DNA of 64,000 bases from Nocardioides sp. AX2bis (GTDB lineage Bacteria > Actinomycetota > Actinomycetes > Propionibacteriales > Nocardioidaceae), in contig NZ_LR733215.1 in NCBI RefSeq assembly GCF_902506435.1, forward strand, positions 1,991,528 to 2,055,527. Direction: 5' to 3'. The translations under genes and the position numbers were made by a program. Positions 14,556 to 23,150 of this stretch are shown piece after piece (the first letter of the stretch is position 1; every line of letters starts with the position of its first letter). Below the pieces are notes generated by a model that was given only the letters and a program-made list of their open reading frames with translations, ran no database searches and was not told the origin of the DNA.

Positions 14556-15116
14556 TCAGCCCCCGGCGGACGGCAGCCAGTCCCGCCGCAGCAGGCCGAA
14601 CACCCACGAGTCCGAGACGACCCCCTCGACGACGCAGTCCTCGCGCTGCGTGCCCTCGTGCACGAAACCGAGCTTCTCCAGCACGCGGGCGGAGGCGACG
14701 TTGCGGGTGTCGGTCTCGGCCTGGACGCGGTTCAGGTCCAGGGTGTCGAAGGCCCACCGGAGCACGGCCCCGGCCGCCTCCGTCGCGTAGCCGTGGCCCC
14801 ACGCGGCCTCGCTGAAGCAGTAGCCGAGCGCGGCGCTGCGGTAGTCGGCGTTCCACCGGGTGAGGCCGCACCAGCCGAGGAAGACCCCGTCGTCCGCGCG
14901 GTCGACGGCCACTCGCGCACCGGTGCCGTCCTCCGCGACCTGCCGGCAGCGTGCGAGGAACTGGTCGGCGCGCGCTCGCTCCTCCCACGGCGGTGCGTCC
15001 CAGTAGCGCTGCACCGTCCGGCTGCTGTGCAACGCGAAGAGGTCGTCGGCGTCGTCGGCGACGAGCGGGCGCAGGCGCAGCCGTCCGGTGTGCAGGGTGG
15101 GGGTCGGCAGGGTCAT
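14556..15116 (-). CDS. GNAT-family N-acetyltransferase (RimJ/RimL-like)
   Basis: 186 residues. Shows the RimJ/RimL pattern: TLHTGRLRLRPLVADDADDL at the start, WCGLTRWNADYRSAALGYCF, then AWGHGYATEAAGAVLRWAFD (acetyl-CoA loop) and LNRVQAETDTRNVASARVLE-KLGFVHEGTQRE, ending with a family-typical DSWVFGLLRRDW. It likely acetylates a protein N-terminus or a small amine. ATG 15116 is chosen; ATG 15125 (MAPM) is also possible. Divergent from a second, unrelated GNAT at 15165. Confidence 0.85.
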   Translation of the reverse strand: MTLPTPTLHTGRLRLRPLVADDADDLFALHSSRTVQRYWDAPPWEERARADQFLARCRQVAEDGTGARVAVDRADDGVFLGWCGLTRWNADYRSAALGYCFSEAAWGHGYATEAAGAVLRWAFDTLDLNRVQAETDTRNVASARVLEKLGFVHEGTQREDCVVEGVVSDSWVFGLLRRDWLPSAGG

Positions 15117-15164
15117 GGGCGCCATGGTGCCGCGTGTGACGATCTGGCGGTGGGTGCCGAGGAC

Positions 15165-15674
15165 GTGACGACCGAGCGGCTGTGCCTGACCCGGCCGGTG
15201 GCGGCCGATGCGGCCGGGGTGTTCGCCGTCCTCGGAGACCTGCGCACCACCGGGTACAACCCGTCCGACGCACTCAGGGACCTCGTCGGGGCCGCGGCGC
15301 TCGTCGCCACGTGGGACCGCCACTGGGAGGAGCACGGGTTCGGCTACCGGTGCGTACGGGAGCCTGGTCTCGACCGCGTCATCGGGTACGCCGGCGTCAA
15401 GCGGGCGTCCATGGGCGGCCGGCCGGTGCTCAACCTGGTCTACCGCTTCGTGCCGGAGGTGTGGGGACGGGGACTGGCCACCGAGGCAGCCTCGGCCGTG
15501 GTCTCGACGGCTCGCGACGACATGCCGACGGAGACGATCGTGGCGCGCGTACGGCCCGGGAACCGCGCCAGCCAGGGCGTGGCGCTGAAAGCCGGGCTGC
15601 GACGCGACGCGTCGATGGACTGCCAGGGCGAGGACGGCCTCGACTGGGTCTTCGCCAGTCGACCCGTCCCGTGA
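15165..15674 (+). CDS. GNAT-family N-acetyltransferase
   Basis: 169 residues, RimJ/RimL-like but clearly different from its divergent neighbour. Seen: VTTERLCLTRPVAADAAGVF, YRCVREPGLDRVIGYAG, VYRFVPEVWGRGLATEAASA (acetyl-CoA loop) and VRPGNRASQGVALKAGLR. The substrate is unknown. GTG 15165 fits the family start TTERL; GTG 15150 in the same frame is an alternative with GAGG closer to 15165. The intergenic space with the other GNAT is only 48 nt, so the promoters must overlap. Confidence 0.8.
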   Translation: MTTERLCLTRPVAADAAGVFAVLGDLRTTGYNPSDALRDLVGAAALVATWDRHWEEHGFGYRCVREPGLDRVIGYAGVKRASMGGRPVLNLVYRFVPEVWGRGLATEAASAVVSTARDDMPTETIVARVRPGNRASQGVALKAGLRRDASMDCQGEDGLDWVFASRPVP

Positions 15675-15729
15675 GGGCGGTGGTGTGCGCCGGCAGCGAT
15701 GCCCGTCGCCGATGTCGCATACTCCGCCC

Positions 15730-16389
15730 ATGACGCCTCCTCGTGTCCTCTCGTGCGTGGCGCGGGCCGCGGTGCTGCTGAGCGGGTGCGGCGGTGCACC
15801 GTCCAGTGACGAGGACACGCCGAGGAAGGGCGGAGCCCGGGCGCAGGGCGGCTACCTCGAGGTGAGGGAGCCCGCGGCGACGCGGTGCGTGGGCGAGCTC
15901 GGCGCGGTGGAGGTGGAGGGCGACCTGCTGGTCCCGAGGGACCGCACCTGTGAGCTGGAGGGGACGGCGATCGGTGGCCGGACGATCGTCTCGTCCGGCG
16001 CGTCCCTCTACGCGCGGGACTCCGAGTTCGGTGAAGGGATCAGCGCTCACTGGTTCCGCCGGGTCGAGCTGCTCGGTGGCCGCGCGGAGGGGCGACCCCG
16101 CGCCTGGAGCCTCGCGCAGACTCCGCCGGAGTACAGCAAGGTCACCGACTTCGACTTCGTCGGCGGGGGTCGCGTCTCGGTCCAGGACGGCCCCGGCAAC
16201 GGCTCCTACCACTTCCTGAACAACTCCGGACGCGTCGAGGTCACCGGCCTGGGCCTGGACCTCGGCCACGTGTACTGCTTCGGGAACACGCGTCGGCCCG
16301 TCGTCAGCGGCATCTCCGGGGAGTCGCCCGCGGTGGTGCAGGGTCAGTGCGCCGGGCTGCGGAGCCTCACCCCCGACTCGGACTTCTGA
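15730..16389 (+). CDS. Putative secreted lipoprotein of unknown function
   Basis: 219 residues. The N-terminus MTPPRVLSCVARAAVLLSGC has a short hydrophobic stretch ending in lipobox LLSGC, so Cys20 would be lipid-anchored to the outer face of the membrane. The mature part has an alternating pattern with many short beta-prone turns (VEGDLLVPRDRTCELEG, RTIVSSGASLYARDSEFGEG, VEVTGLGLDLGHVYCFGN) and reads like a right-handed beta-helix, though I do not recognise the family. ATG 15730 follows CATACT (15718-15723) by 6 nt. A stand-alone gene. Confidence 0.7.
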   Translation: MTPPRVLSCVARAAVLLSGCGGAPSSDEDTPRKGGARAQGGYLEVREPAATRCVGELGAVEVEGDLLVPRDRTCELEGTAIGGRTIVSSGASLYARDSEFGEGISAHWFRRVELLGGRAEGRPRAWSLAQTPPEYSKVTDFDFVGGGRVSVQDGPGNGSYHFLNNSGRVEVTGLGLDLGHVYCFGNTRRPVVSGISGESPAVVQGQCAGLRSLTPDSDF

Positions 16390-16437
16390 GATCCACCCGT
16401 ACGCCTGACGCACGCGGCGTCGGCCGACCGGACGGCG

Positions 16438-17013
16438 TCATTCCCCGACCCGCCCGTCGATCCCCTCCCGCACCAGGTCCGCGTGACCGCAGTGCCGGGC
16501 GTACTCGGTGATGATCCGCAGCACCAGCCACCGCAGGTCGATCTCCTCGTGCCAGTCGAGGGGCCGCGCGGTGTCGTCGAGGTCGTGGGCCGCGACGATC
16601 TCCCGGGAGACGGCGCAGTCGGCGCGCCAGGCCTCCAGGTCGGCCGCGAAGTCGGCGTCTGCCGGCGGGTCGAAGTCGAGGTCCGGGTGGTCGTCGCTGA
16701 AGAACAGGGACGGGACGTCGCGGCGCTCGAAGTTCTGCTGGAACCACCACCGCTCGACGTCGGCGAGGTGGCGGACGAGGCCGTGCAGCGACAGCGTGGA
16801 CGGTGGCACGGGCCTGCTCCGGGCCTGCTCCGCGGTCACGCCGCGGCACTTCATCTCGACCGTCGCGCGGAAGTGCTCCAGGTACGCCGCGAGCGCCTCG
16901 CGCTCCCCGGCGACGCGGGGGATGCGCGGGCGGTCGTCGTCGGCCCACACGGGGGCGAAGGCATCCGCGCTCAGGCCGGACTCCGGCGCGCGGTCGGCAG
17001 CACGGTCGCTCAT
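16438..17013 (-). CDS. DinB family protein (DUF664)
   Basis: 191 residues. Four-helix DinB/DUF664 fold with the metal-binding His pattern: first His in LSLHGLVRHLADVERWWFQ and the last pair in EYARHCGHADLVREGID. Members resemble mycothiol- or bacillithiol-dependent transferases; the exact activity of this group is unknown. The C-terminus GHADLVREGIDGRVGE is typical of the actinobacterial subgroup. Tail-to-tail with the lipoprotein gene; the 48-nt gap shows no clear hairpin. ATG 17013. Confidence 0.87.
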   Translation of the reverse strand: MSDRAADRAPESGLSADAFAPVWADDDRPRIPRVAGEREALAAYLEHFRATVEMKCRGVTAEQARSRPVPPSTLSLHGLVRHLADVERWWFQQNFERRDVPSLFFSDDHPDLDFDPPADADFAADLEAWRADCAVSREIVAAHDLDDTARPLDWHEEIDLRWLVLRIITEYARHCGHADLVREGIDGRVGE

Positions 17014-17053
17014 GGCGACACTCTGGTGACCCGGAGCCCCACCGTCCAGAGCC

Positions 17054-17752
17054 TCAGTCCTCGCCCCGCAGCGAGAACGACCGCAGCCGGTCGCCGGCCA
17101 GCCACACGCCGCCGACGGTGACGACCACGCTCGCCAGCACCGCCCAGACCAGGTTCGTCGGGTCGGGCAGCGCCGCCGACACCTCGTACCCGATCCGGAG
17201 GCCCCACTGCGCGACGCTCAGCCACGCGACGCCGCTGAGCAGGTTGCCCAGCAGCCCCTCCCAGATCAGCACGAACAGCAGCGACACGATCACCGCGTGC
17301 CGGGTGAGGGCGGAGACGGCGAGGAAGAGCGCGGAGTACGTCGTCCCGGCGACCGCCGCGGCCAGGCCGATCGCGGGCGCACGGTCGCCGCCACCGGCGA
17401 TCAGTGCCGACACGAACAGCGGCAGCGCCCCGGCCACCAGCGTCGCGGCCCAGGCGACCACCCACTTGCTGAGGGCGACACCGTGCCGGCTGATCGGCTT
17501 CGAGAGCAGGTAGACGATCGACCCGTCGTCGACCTCCGGTCCCAGGACCGACGACGCGGCCAGGACGGCGACCAGCGGCAGCACGATCGGGTACCCGAGG
17601 CCGGGCAGCAGCGGCCAGGCCGCCTCGCGGTCGGTCAGGACCGCGATCAGCACGGTCAGCGCGACCAGCAGCACCGGCAGGGCGAGCAGCAGCCAGAACC
17701 GGCGGCGGCCGAGCAGCGCCTGCGCGGCGAGCCGGACGATGGTGGCGTTCAC
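17054..17752 (-). CDS. ABC transporter permease (ABC-2 type)
   Basis: 232 residues with about six hydrophobic segments, starting WLLLALPVLLVALTVLIAVL and including LVLPLVAVLAASSVLG-type and VIVSLLFVLIWEGLLGNLL stretches. The cytosolic motif EVDDGSIVYLLSKPISRHGV is characteristic of ABC-2 permeases. Last of four genes transcribed 20525 to 17054; pairs with the ATPase ending 37 nt upstream (17790). Cargo is unknown. Confidence 0.85.
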   Translation of the reverse strand: MNATIVRLAAQALLGRRRFWLLLALPVLLVALTVLIAVLTDREAAWPLLPGLGYPIVLPLVAVLAASSVLGPEVDDGSIVYLLSKPISRHGVALSKWVVAWAATLVAGALPLFVSALIAGGGDRAPAIGLAAAVAGTTYSALFLAVSALTRHAVIVSLLFVLIWEGLLGNLLSGVAWLSVAQWGLRIGYEVSAALPDPTNLVWAVLASVVVTVGGVWLAGDRLRSFSLRGED

Positions 17753-17789
17753 GCGTCACTCCTCATCGGGTCGCCCGTCGTCAGGCCGG

Positions 17790-18704
17790 TCATCGGTTCA
17801 CCAGGTAGGCGAAGACGCTCTCCAGCGACTCGTCGCTGGGGGAGAGGTCGAGCAGGGTCAGGCCGTGCGCCCGCGCCCACTGCGGCAGCCCGACGGCGAA
17901 GCTGCCGAGGTCGTCGACCTCGACGTCGAGGCCGCTGTCGGGTCGCAGGCGTACGGCCCGCACCGACGGCTGCGCGATCAGGACCGTGGCGAGGGCGCGG
18001 TCGTCGCTGGACGTGACGGCGTACTGCACCGGGCGGTCGGTCATCAGTCGCCGGATCGCGCCGAAGTCGCCGGACGCGGCGTGCCGACCGGAGACCACGA
18101 CCTCGATGTGGCGGGCCAGGCGCTCGACCTCCTCGAGGATGTGGGAGCTGAACAGCACCGTGCGGCCCTCGTCGCCGAGCCGGCGCAGCAGGTCCATCAG
18201 GTGCATCCGCTGCCGCGGGTCGACGCCGTTGAACGGCTCGTCGAGCAGCAGGAGGGCCGGGGCGTGCACCAGGGCAGCCGCGATCTTGACCCGCTGGCGC
18301 ATGCCCTTGGAGTAGGTGTCGAGGTTCCGGCCCGCGGGCTCGACCATGTCGACCACCCCGAGGATCCGCTCGGTCGCGGCGCCCGGGTCGGTGAGCCCGT
18401 GCAGGTCGGCGTTGGCGCGCACGAACTGACGGCCGGTGAGGTAGCCGAAGCTCAGCTCCCGCTCCGGGACCAGGCCGATCTGCCGGTACGCCTCGGTGTG
18501 CCGCCACACCGGCTTGCCGTCGAGCAGGACGGTGCCGGCCGACGGGGCCAGGAAGCCGGTCATCAGCGCCATCAGGGTCGTCTTGCCGGCGCCGTTCGGG
18601 CCGAGCAGCCCGGTGACGCCGGGGCTGATCGTCAGCGACACGTCGTTGACGGCGACGACGTTGCCGAACCAGCGGGACACCGAGTCCAGGACCAGCGTGC
18701 TCAT
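17790..18704 (-). CDS. ABC transporter ATP-binding protein
   Basis: 304 residues. Walker A GPNGAGKTT (35-43), signature YSKGMRQRVKIAAAL (variant of LSGGQ), Walker B LLLLDEPFNGVD and switch His in LFSSHILEEVE. The ~90-residue C-terminal extension (DRPVQYAVTSSDDRALATVL onward) is usual for ABC-2 drug/antibiotic exporters. Its ATG overlaps the upstream permease stop (ATGA), so the genes are translationally coupled. Confidence 0.92.
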   Translation of the reverse strand: MSTLVLDSVSRWFGNVVAVNDVSLTISPGVTGLLGPNGAGKTTLMALMTGFLAPSAGTVLLDGKPVWRHTEAYRQIGLVPERELSFGYLTGRQFVRANADLHGLTDPGAATERILGVVDMVEPAGRNLDTYSKGMRQRVKIAAALVHAPALLLLDEPFNGVDPRQRMHLMDLLRRLGDEGRTVLFSSHILEEVERLARHIEVVVSGRHAASGDFGAIRRLMTDRPVQYAVTSSDDRALATVLIAQPSVRAVRLRPDSGLDVEVDDLGSFAVGLPQWARAHGLTLLDLSPSDESLESVFAYLVNR

Positions 18705-19576
18705 CGCGAGGCCACCTTCATCAGGCGCCGGACCAGGGCGGCGGTGGTGACGGCCGCGACCAGCACGGCGACGGCGAGGTACGCCACGACCCATCCGCCG
18801 CTCGGCGGGGTGAAGACCGTGACGCCGGCGTCCCACGCGTCGGCGAGGCCGCTGTGCAGCGACCAGGGGGACGCCAGGCCGGCCGCGACCCCGACGTCGT
18901 CGGCGCCCTCGGCCTGGGCGATCGCCTGGACGGCGGTGACCACGCCCGGCACGACCACCAGGGCGACGATCGAGCCGACGATGGCGAAGCCGCGACGCAG
19001 CGACACCGAGGAGATCAGGCCGGTGATGCCGGCCACGACGGTGGTGGTGAGCAGCAGGAGCGCGACCGCCTTGAGCAGCGCGGTGGTCTGGTCGGAGACG
19101 TCGAGGCCGGCCAGCAGTGCCCCGACGTAGAGCACGAGCTGGGGGAGCAGCGTGAAGACCAGCAGGGCGCTGGTCAGCGACAGCCACCGGGTCAGCGCGA
19201 ACACCGGCGCCGGCAGCGGGCGGGCGAGGTAGAGCACGATCGAGCGGTGGCGCAGGTCGCGGGAGAACAGCACCGGCGCCTGGGCGGCCGCGAAGAGGCT
19301 CACCAGCAGCTGCGTCTGGGTCGTGTACGAGGCGTACCCGATCGGCAGCTCGTCGAGGCTGATCAGCGTGACCACGCCGACGACGATCGCGGCCGGCAGG
19401 GTGCAGAGCCCGAGCAGCAGGAACGGCAGGATCTTGGACTTCCCCGACCGGCCGAGCCCGAAGGCGTGGCGGAGGCCGGTGACGTAGAGGGTCCGCGCGA
19501 TGGTCGCGGTGCCGTCGCGGGGGCCGTCGTAGCGGCGGTAGCCCAGGTCGTGGATGACGCCGGTGCGCTCAGCCAC
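18701..19576 (-). CDS. ABC transporter permease (ABC-2 type)
   Basis: 291 residues. An N-terminal cytosolic segment (VIHDLGYRRYDGPRDG) is followed by about six membrane spans, e.g. ILPFLLLGLCTLPAAIVVGV, AVALLLLTTTVVAGITGL and VVAYLAVAVLVAAVTTAAL. The motif SRDLRHRSIVLYLARPLPAP is the ABC-2 counterpart of that in the second permease. GTG 19576 overlaps the preceding ATPase stop by 8 nt, and its own stop overlaps the next ATPase start. Partner of the ATPase at 19569-20525. Confidence 0.87.
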   Translation of the reverse strand: MAERTGVIHDLGYRRYDGPRDGTATIARTLYVTGLRHAFGLGRSGKSKILPFLLLGLCTLPAAIVVGVVTLISLDELPIGYASYTTQTQLLVSLFAAAQAPVLFSRDLRHRSIVLYLARPLPAPVFALTRWLSLTSALLVFTLLPQLVLYVGALLAGLDVSDQTTALLKAVALLLLTTTVVAGITGLISSVSLRRGFAIVGSIVALVVVPGVVTAVQAIAQAEGADDVGVAAGLASPWSLHSGLADAWDAGVTVFTPPSGGWVVAYLAVAVLVAAVTTAALVRRLMKVASR

Positions 19577-20525
19577 GGGCCACCTCCTGCTGTGCGGATG
19601 CCGGGCCCTGGAGGAACACGTCCTCGAGGTGGTGCCGGTCCGGCTGCAGGCGCATGAGTCCGAGCCCCAGGTCGGCGGCGGTGTCGCGGACGAGGTCGTG
19701 GACGGGCAGCTGCGGCGCCGGGTCGATCACGACGGCGGTGCCGCGCGGCCGGCACGGCAGCCCGGCCGCGGCCAGCGCCTCGCCGAACCGGTCGCGCTCC
19801 GTCGTCCCGCCGACCACCTCGACCAGCAGGCTGCCCGTCTGCTCCAGGAAGTCGCCGGTCGCGCTCGAGCGGAGCAGGTGGCCCGCGTCGAGCACGACGA
19901 CGTGGTCGCTGACCTGCTCCAGCTCGCCGAGCAGGTGGGAGGTGACGAGCACGGCGATGCCGAAGTCGGCGCCGATGCGGCGCACCAGGCGCAGCATGTC
20001 CGTACGCGCCGCCGGGTCCAGGCCGTTGGTGGGCTCGTCGAGGAAGACCAGACGCGGGTCGTGGACCAGGGCCTGGGCGAGCTTCGCGCGCTGCTTCATG
20101 CCGGTGGAGAAGCCGCCCATCGGGCGGTAGCGCTCCTCGTCGAGGCCGACGTGGCGCAGCACGTCGGCCGACCGCTCGCGGGCTGCCGAGGCGCCGAGTC
20201 CCGACATCCGGGCCATGTGCACCACGAAGTCGCTGGCGCTGACGTCGGGCGGCAGGCAGTCGTGCTCGGGCATGTAGCCGACCACGCGGCGGATCTCCTC
20301 GCCGGCGGTCGCGATGTCGTGTCCCAGCACGCTCGCCCGGCCGGAGGTCGGCTCGAGCAGGCCGAGCAGGATCTTGATCAGCGTCGACTTGCCGGCGCCG
20401 TTCGCGCCGACCAGGCCGGTCACCCCGGGACCCACCTCGATGTCGAGGTCGGTCAGCGCGTGCACCTGGCCGTAGTGCTTGGTCAGCCCCGTGGTCGCGA
20501 TGACCTGCTCGCCGTCCTCCGTCAC
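19569..20525 (-). CDS. ABC transporter ATP-binding protein
   Basis: 318 residues, first gene of the four-gene exporter operon. Walker A GANGAGKST, signature FSTGMKQRAKLAQAL, Walker B LVFLDEPTNGLDP and switch His in LVTSHLLGELE, with an ABC-2-type C-terminal extension ending HHLEDVFLQ. The frame runs further upstream, but GTG 20525 is preceded exactly 7 nt by TAGGGT (minus strand, 20533-20538), the leaderless pattern of this genome. Two different ATPase/permease pairs in one operon suggest a heteromeric or two-component export system of unknown cargo. Confidence 0.92.
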   Translation of the reverse strand: MTEDGEQVIATTGLTKHYGQVHALTDLDIEVGPGVTGLVGANGAGKSTLIKILLGLLEPTSGRASVLGHDIATAGEEIRRVVGYMPEHDCLPPDVSASDFVVHMARMSGLGASAARERSADVLRHVGLDEERYRPMGGFSTGMKQRAKLAQALVHDPRLVFLDEPTNGLDPAARTDMLRLVRRIGADFGIAVLVTSHLLGELEQVSDHVVVLDAGHLLRSSATGDFLEQTGSLLVEVVGGTTERDRFGEALAAAGLPCRPRGTAVVIDPAPQLPVHDLVRDTAADLGLGLMRLQPDRHHLEDVFLQGPASAQQEVARG

Positions 20526-20661
20526 GAGGCCGACCCTAGCGAGGGTGGAGGCCGCCGGGACGGACGCGGGACGGGGCGGTGCGACCCGACCGGATCCGAC
20601 CGCGATCATCGGGTCGGCGCCCACCCGGGCCGCGCAGGATGGACGTCGGAAGGAGGACCCC

Positions 20662-21537
20662 GTGATCGCTGCACTGAACCAGGCCGTCGACGCCGTCGAG
20701 ACACAGCTGGCGGACGACCCGTCCGTCGCCTTCGACGCGGCCGACGTCGCCGCGGCGCTCGGCACCACCGAGCACCACCTGCGACGGATGTTCTCGTCGC
20801 TGGCGGGGATGCCGCTGTCGGACTACGTGCGCCGACGCCGGATGGCGCTGGCCGCGGCGGACCTGGTGAGGACGCGCACCGACCTGCTCACGCTCGCGGT
20901 GCGCTACGGCTACGGCTCCACCGAGGCGTTCGGGCGCGCGTTCCGCGCCGTCCACGCCGTCGGTCCCCGCGACGTACGACGCGACGGGGGTCCACTACGT
21001 ACACAACCGCGGATCAGGTTCCACCTGACCGTCGAAGGGAGCGTCCCGATGGACACCCGCACCACCGACCTGCCCGACCTCCGCCTGGTCGGCCACGCCG
21101 CGCGCGTACCGCTGGTGCACGCGGGCGTGAACCCGCACATCGCCGAGCACGTCGCCGGCATCCCGCCCGAGGAGACCGCGCGTCTGAAGGAGCTCAACGA
21201 CACCGAGCCGACGGGGGTGCTCGCGGTCAGCCACGACCTCGACCCGGACCGTGCCGAGGGCACCGAGCTCACCTACCTGCACGGCGTCGCCACGACCCGT
21301 GTCCCACCCGCGGGGCTCGACGTGCTGGAGGTGCCGGCGGGGACCTGGGCGGTGTTCCGGACCGAGGGGCCGCACCCCGAGGCTCTCCAGGAGGCCTGGG
21401 CCGCGACGGCCACCACGTGGTTCCCCTCGCAGCCGTGGCGCCTGCGGCCGGGTCCCGAGATCGTGGCGATGCTGGCCTATGACGCGGCGGCCGGCAGGGC
21501 CACCTGCGAGCTGTGGCTGCCGGTGGAGCCGGGATGA
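20662..21537 (+). CDS. AraC-family regulator with C-terminal GyrI-like effector domain
   Basis: 291 residues. N-terminal AraC/XylS double HTH at about 5-110 (VAAALGTTEHHLRRMFSSLA and LLTLAVRYGYGSTEAFGRAF), followed by a GyrI/Rob-like small-molecule-binding domain from about 125 (LPDLRLVGHAARVPL, LDVLEVPAGTWAVFRTEG, CELWLPVEPG). This architecture is that of SbmC/Rob-type multidrug-responsive activators, so it may regulate the divergent ABC exporter; that link is inference from position. GTG 20662 has a strong Shine-Dalgarno AAGGAGG 5-6 nt upstream. Confidence 0.9.
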   Translation: MIAALNQAVDAVETQLADDPSVAFDAADVAAALGTTEHHLRRMFSSLAGMPLSDYVRRRRMALAAADLVRTRTDLLTLAVRYGYGSTEAFGRAFRAVHAVGPRDVRRDGGPLRTQPRIRFHLTVEGSVPMDTRTTDLPDLRLVGHAARVPLVHAGVNPHIAEHVAGIPPEETARLKELNDTEPTGVLAVSHDLDPDRAEGTELTYLHGVATTRVPPAGLDVLEVPAGTWAVFRTEGPHPEALQEAWAATATTWFPSQPWRLRPGPEIVAMLAYDAAAGRATCELWLPVEPG

Positions 21538-21540
21538 GTC

Positions 21541-21681
21541 CTAGCGGACCGGGCCCTGCCCGCGCCGGGCCTTGACCTTCTCCACGGCCTCCTTGATCCG
21601 GCGCTGGTTCTCCGGCTTCTGGGCCTCGGTGTAGAGCTTCCGGGCCACGCCGATCGCGGCGGCACTGCGCATGATCCTCAT
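21541..21681 (-). CDS. Small basic conserved-looking protein (46 aa)
   Basis: 46 residues beginning MRIMRSAAAIGVARKLYTEA and continuing as one amphipathic, Lys/Arg/Glu-rich helix (QRRIKEAVEKVKARRGQG). No function recognised. Codon-position composition is that of a real gene, the start follows TAGACC and TAGGGC directly upstream (leaderless pattern), and the stop TAG at 21541-21543 lies 4 nt after the stop of the convergent AraC gene. Proteins of this size and composition occur in related genomes, from memory only. Confidence 0.65.
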   Translation of the reverse strand: MRIMRSAAAIGVARKLYTEAQKPENQRRIKEAVEKVKARRGQGPVR

Positions 21682-21765
21682 GCCCTAGGTCTACCGGCAC
21701 GGGCCAAGGTGGCCTCACCCGGGCGTTCCGCTGACAGGGCGCCGGCGGGGTGTGAGCATCGCGCC

Positions 21766-22428
21766 GTGAAGCGCACCGGTACGACCCACGCCACCGTCGT
21801 GGCCTACCTCGCCCTCGTCGTCGCCCTGTCCGGCACGGCGGTCGCCGCCACCGGCGGCACCCTCCGCCTCGGCGGGACCAACAAGGCCGACGCGACGACC
21901 ACGCTCCGCAGCACGACCGGCGCGGCACTGGCGCTGCGGACCGAGCCGGGCGTACCGCCCCTGCGGGTCAGCGACCCGGCGAGGGTCGAGCGGCTGAACG
22001 CGGACCGGCTGGACTCGCTGGACTCGACCGACCTGCAGCGACGCGTCACGGGGGAGTGCGAGGAGGGCGCCCACGTCCGGTCGGTCGCCGCGGACGGCTC
22101 GGTGGTGTGCGGCGAGCCGGCGCGGCTCGGGACGTACGAGCGCGTCGAGACGGCAGCGGCGGAGGAGGGGGAGCCCGGTGACCGGACGGGGTACGCCGCG
22201 GCCCGCTGCGACGTCGGGGACGCCCCCGTCGGCGGTGGCTACTGGACGTCACGGCGGTCGGGCGTGGACGTCTGGCTGGACTCGGCCGTCAGCGAGACCA
22301 GGGACCCGAACGGCCCGGACGGTGCCGAGTGGGAGGGGCGCGGCGGCTACGAGGTCGGCTGGACCGACGTGGGCGAGGGGGCGCCGACGCGGGTGGCCGT
22401 GTTCGCGCTGTGCCTGCGGCAGCCCTGA
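21766..22428 (+). CDS. Exported protein of unknown function with an ADRLDSLDS-type motif
   Basis: 220 residues. N-terminus VKRTGTTHATVVAYLALVVA-LSGTAVAATGG is a signal peptide or anchor. After it comes RLNADRLDSLDSTDLQRR, a motif family (xADxLDGxDSxxFxRR) seen in many actinobacterial surface proteins, here in one copy, then a Cys-containing C-terminal domain (GECEEGAHVRSV, CDVGDAPVGGGYW, VAVFALCLRQP) that may be disulfide-linked. Function unknown. GTG 21766; no clear Shine-Dalgarno. Confidence 0.7.
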   Translation: MKRTGTTHATVVAYLALVVALSGTAVAATGGTLRLGGTNKADATTTLRSTTGAALALRTEPGVPPLRVSDPARVERLNADRLDSLDSTDLQRRVTGECEEGAHVRSVAADGSVVCGEPARLGTYERVETAAAEEGEPGDRTGYAAARCDVGDAPVGGGYWTSRRSGVDVWLDSAVSETRDPNGPDGAEWEGRGGYEVGWTDVGEGAPTRVAVFALCLRQP

Positions 22429-22444
22429 GCCGTCGCGCACCGGC

Positions 22445-23149
22445 TCACCAGCCGCGCGCGCGCCACTCCCCGAGCTGGGGGCGCTGGTCGCCGAGGGTGG
22501 AGTCGTCGCCGTGGCCGGGGTAGAACCACGTGCCGTCGGGGAGCCGGTCGAAGACCCGCGCCTCGAGGTCGTCCATCAGGGAGGTGAACTCCGCCGGCCC
22601 GGCGGTCTTGCCGGGTCCGCCGGGGAAGAGGGAGTCGCCGGTGAAGAGGTGGGCCCGTCCGTCGCCGCGCTCGGCGTCCTCGAAGAGCAGGGCGACGGAC
22701 CCGGGGGTGTGACCGGCCAGGGCGATGACGTCGAGCGTGCAGGACCCGACCGCGACGGTGTCGCCGTGCTCGACCGACCGCGTCACGGTGACCCCGGTCT
22801 GCTCGGTCACGGCGTCGGCGTCGGGGGTGCCGACGACCACCTCGGCGCCGGTCGCCTCCACCACGGCGGACAGGCCGCGGTGGTGGTCCCAGTGCTGGTG
22901 GGTGGTGACGACGGTGGTCAGCCCACCGTCGCCGATCAGCTCGAGCAGGCGCTCGGGCTCGGCCGCGGCGTCGATCAGGACCTGGTCGCCGGTGTCCTCG
23001 CAGCGCAGGAGGTAGCAGTTGTTGCTCATCTCCGGGTCGACCGCGACCTTGGTGACCCGCAGGCACCCGGCCGTCCGGGTCTGGGCCGGGCCGCCCGGGG
23101 CGACGTCCCCGGCGTACGCGTCCTGCTCGCCGGTCTGCTGCTCGCTCAT
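22445..23149 (-). CDS. MBL-fold metallohydrolase (glyoxalase II-like)
   Basis: 234 residues. Metal motif THQHWDHH (HxHxDH) near 88-95, then LAGHTPGSVAL, LFTGDSLFPGG and FYPGHGDDS complete the binuclear zinc site. The size and motif order are those of small glyoxalase-II-like hydrolases acting on thioesters. It begins one nucleotide after the stop of a mycothiol-dependent enzyme, so a mycothiol-thioester substrate is plausible but not shown. The N-terminal 30 residues are a poorly conserved extension. ATG 23149. Confidence 0.87.
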   Translation of the reverse strand: MSEQQTGEQDAYAGDVAPGGPAQTRTAGCLRVTKVAVDPEMSNNCYLLRCEDTGDQVLIDAAAEPERLLELIGDGGLTTVVTTHQHWDHHRGLSAVVEATGAEVVVGTPDADAVTEQTGVTVTRSVEHGDTVAVGSCTLDVIALAGHTPGSVALLFEDAERGDGRAHLFTGDSLFPGGPGKTAGPAEFTSLMDDLEARVFDRLPDGTWFYPGHGDDSTLGDQRPQLGEWRARGW

Positions 23150-23150
23150 G

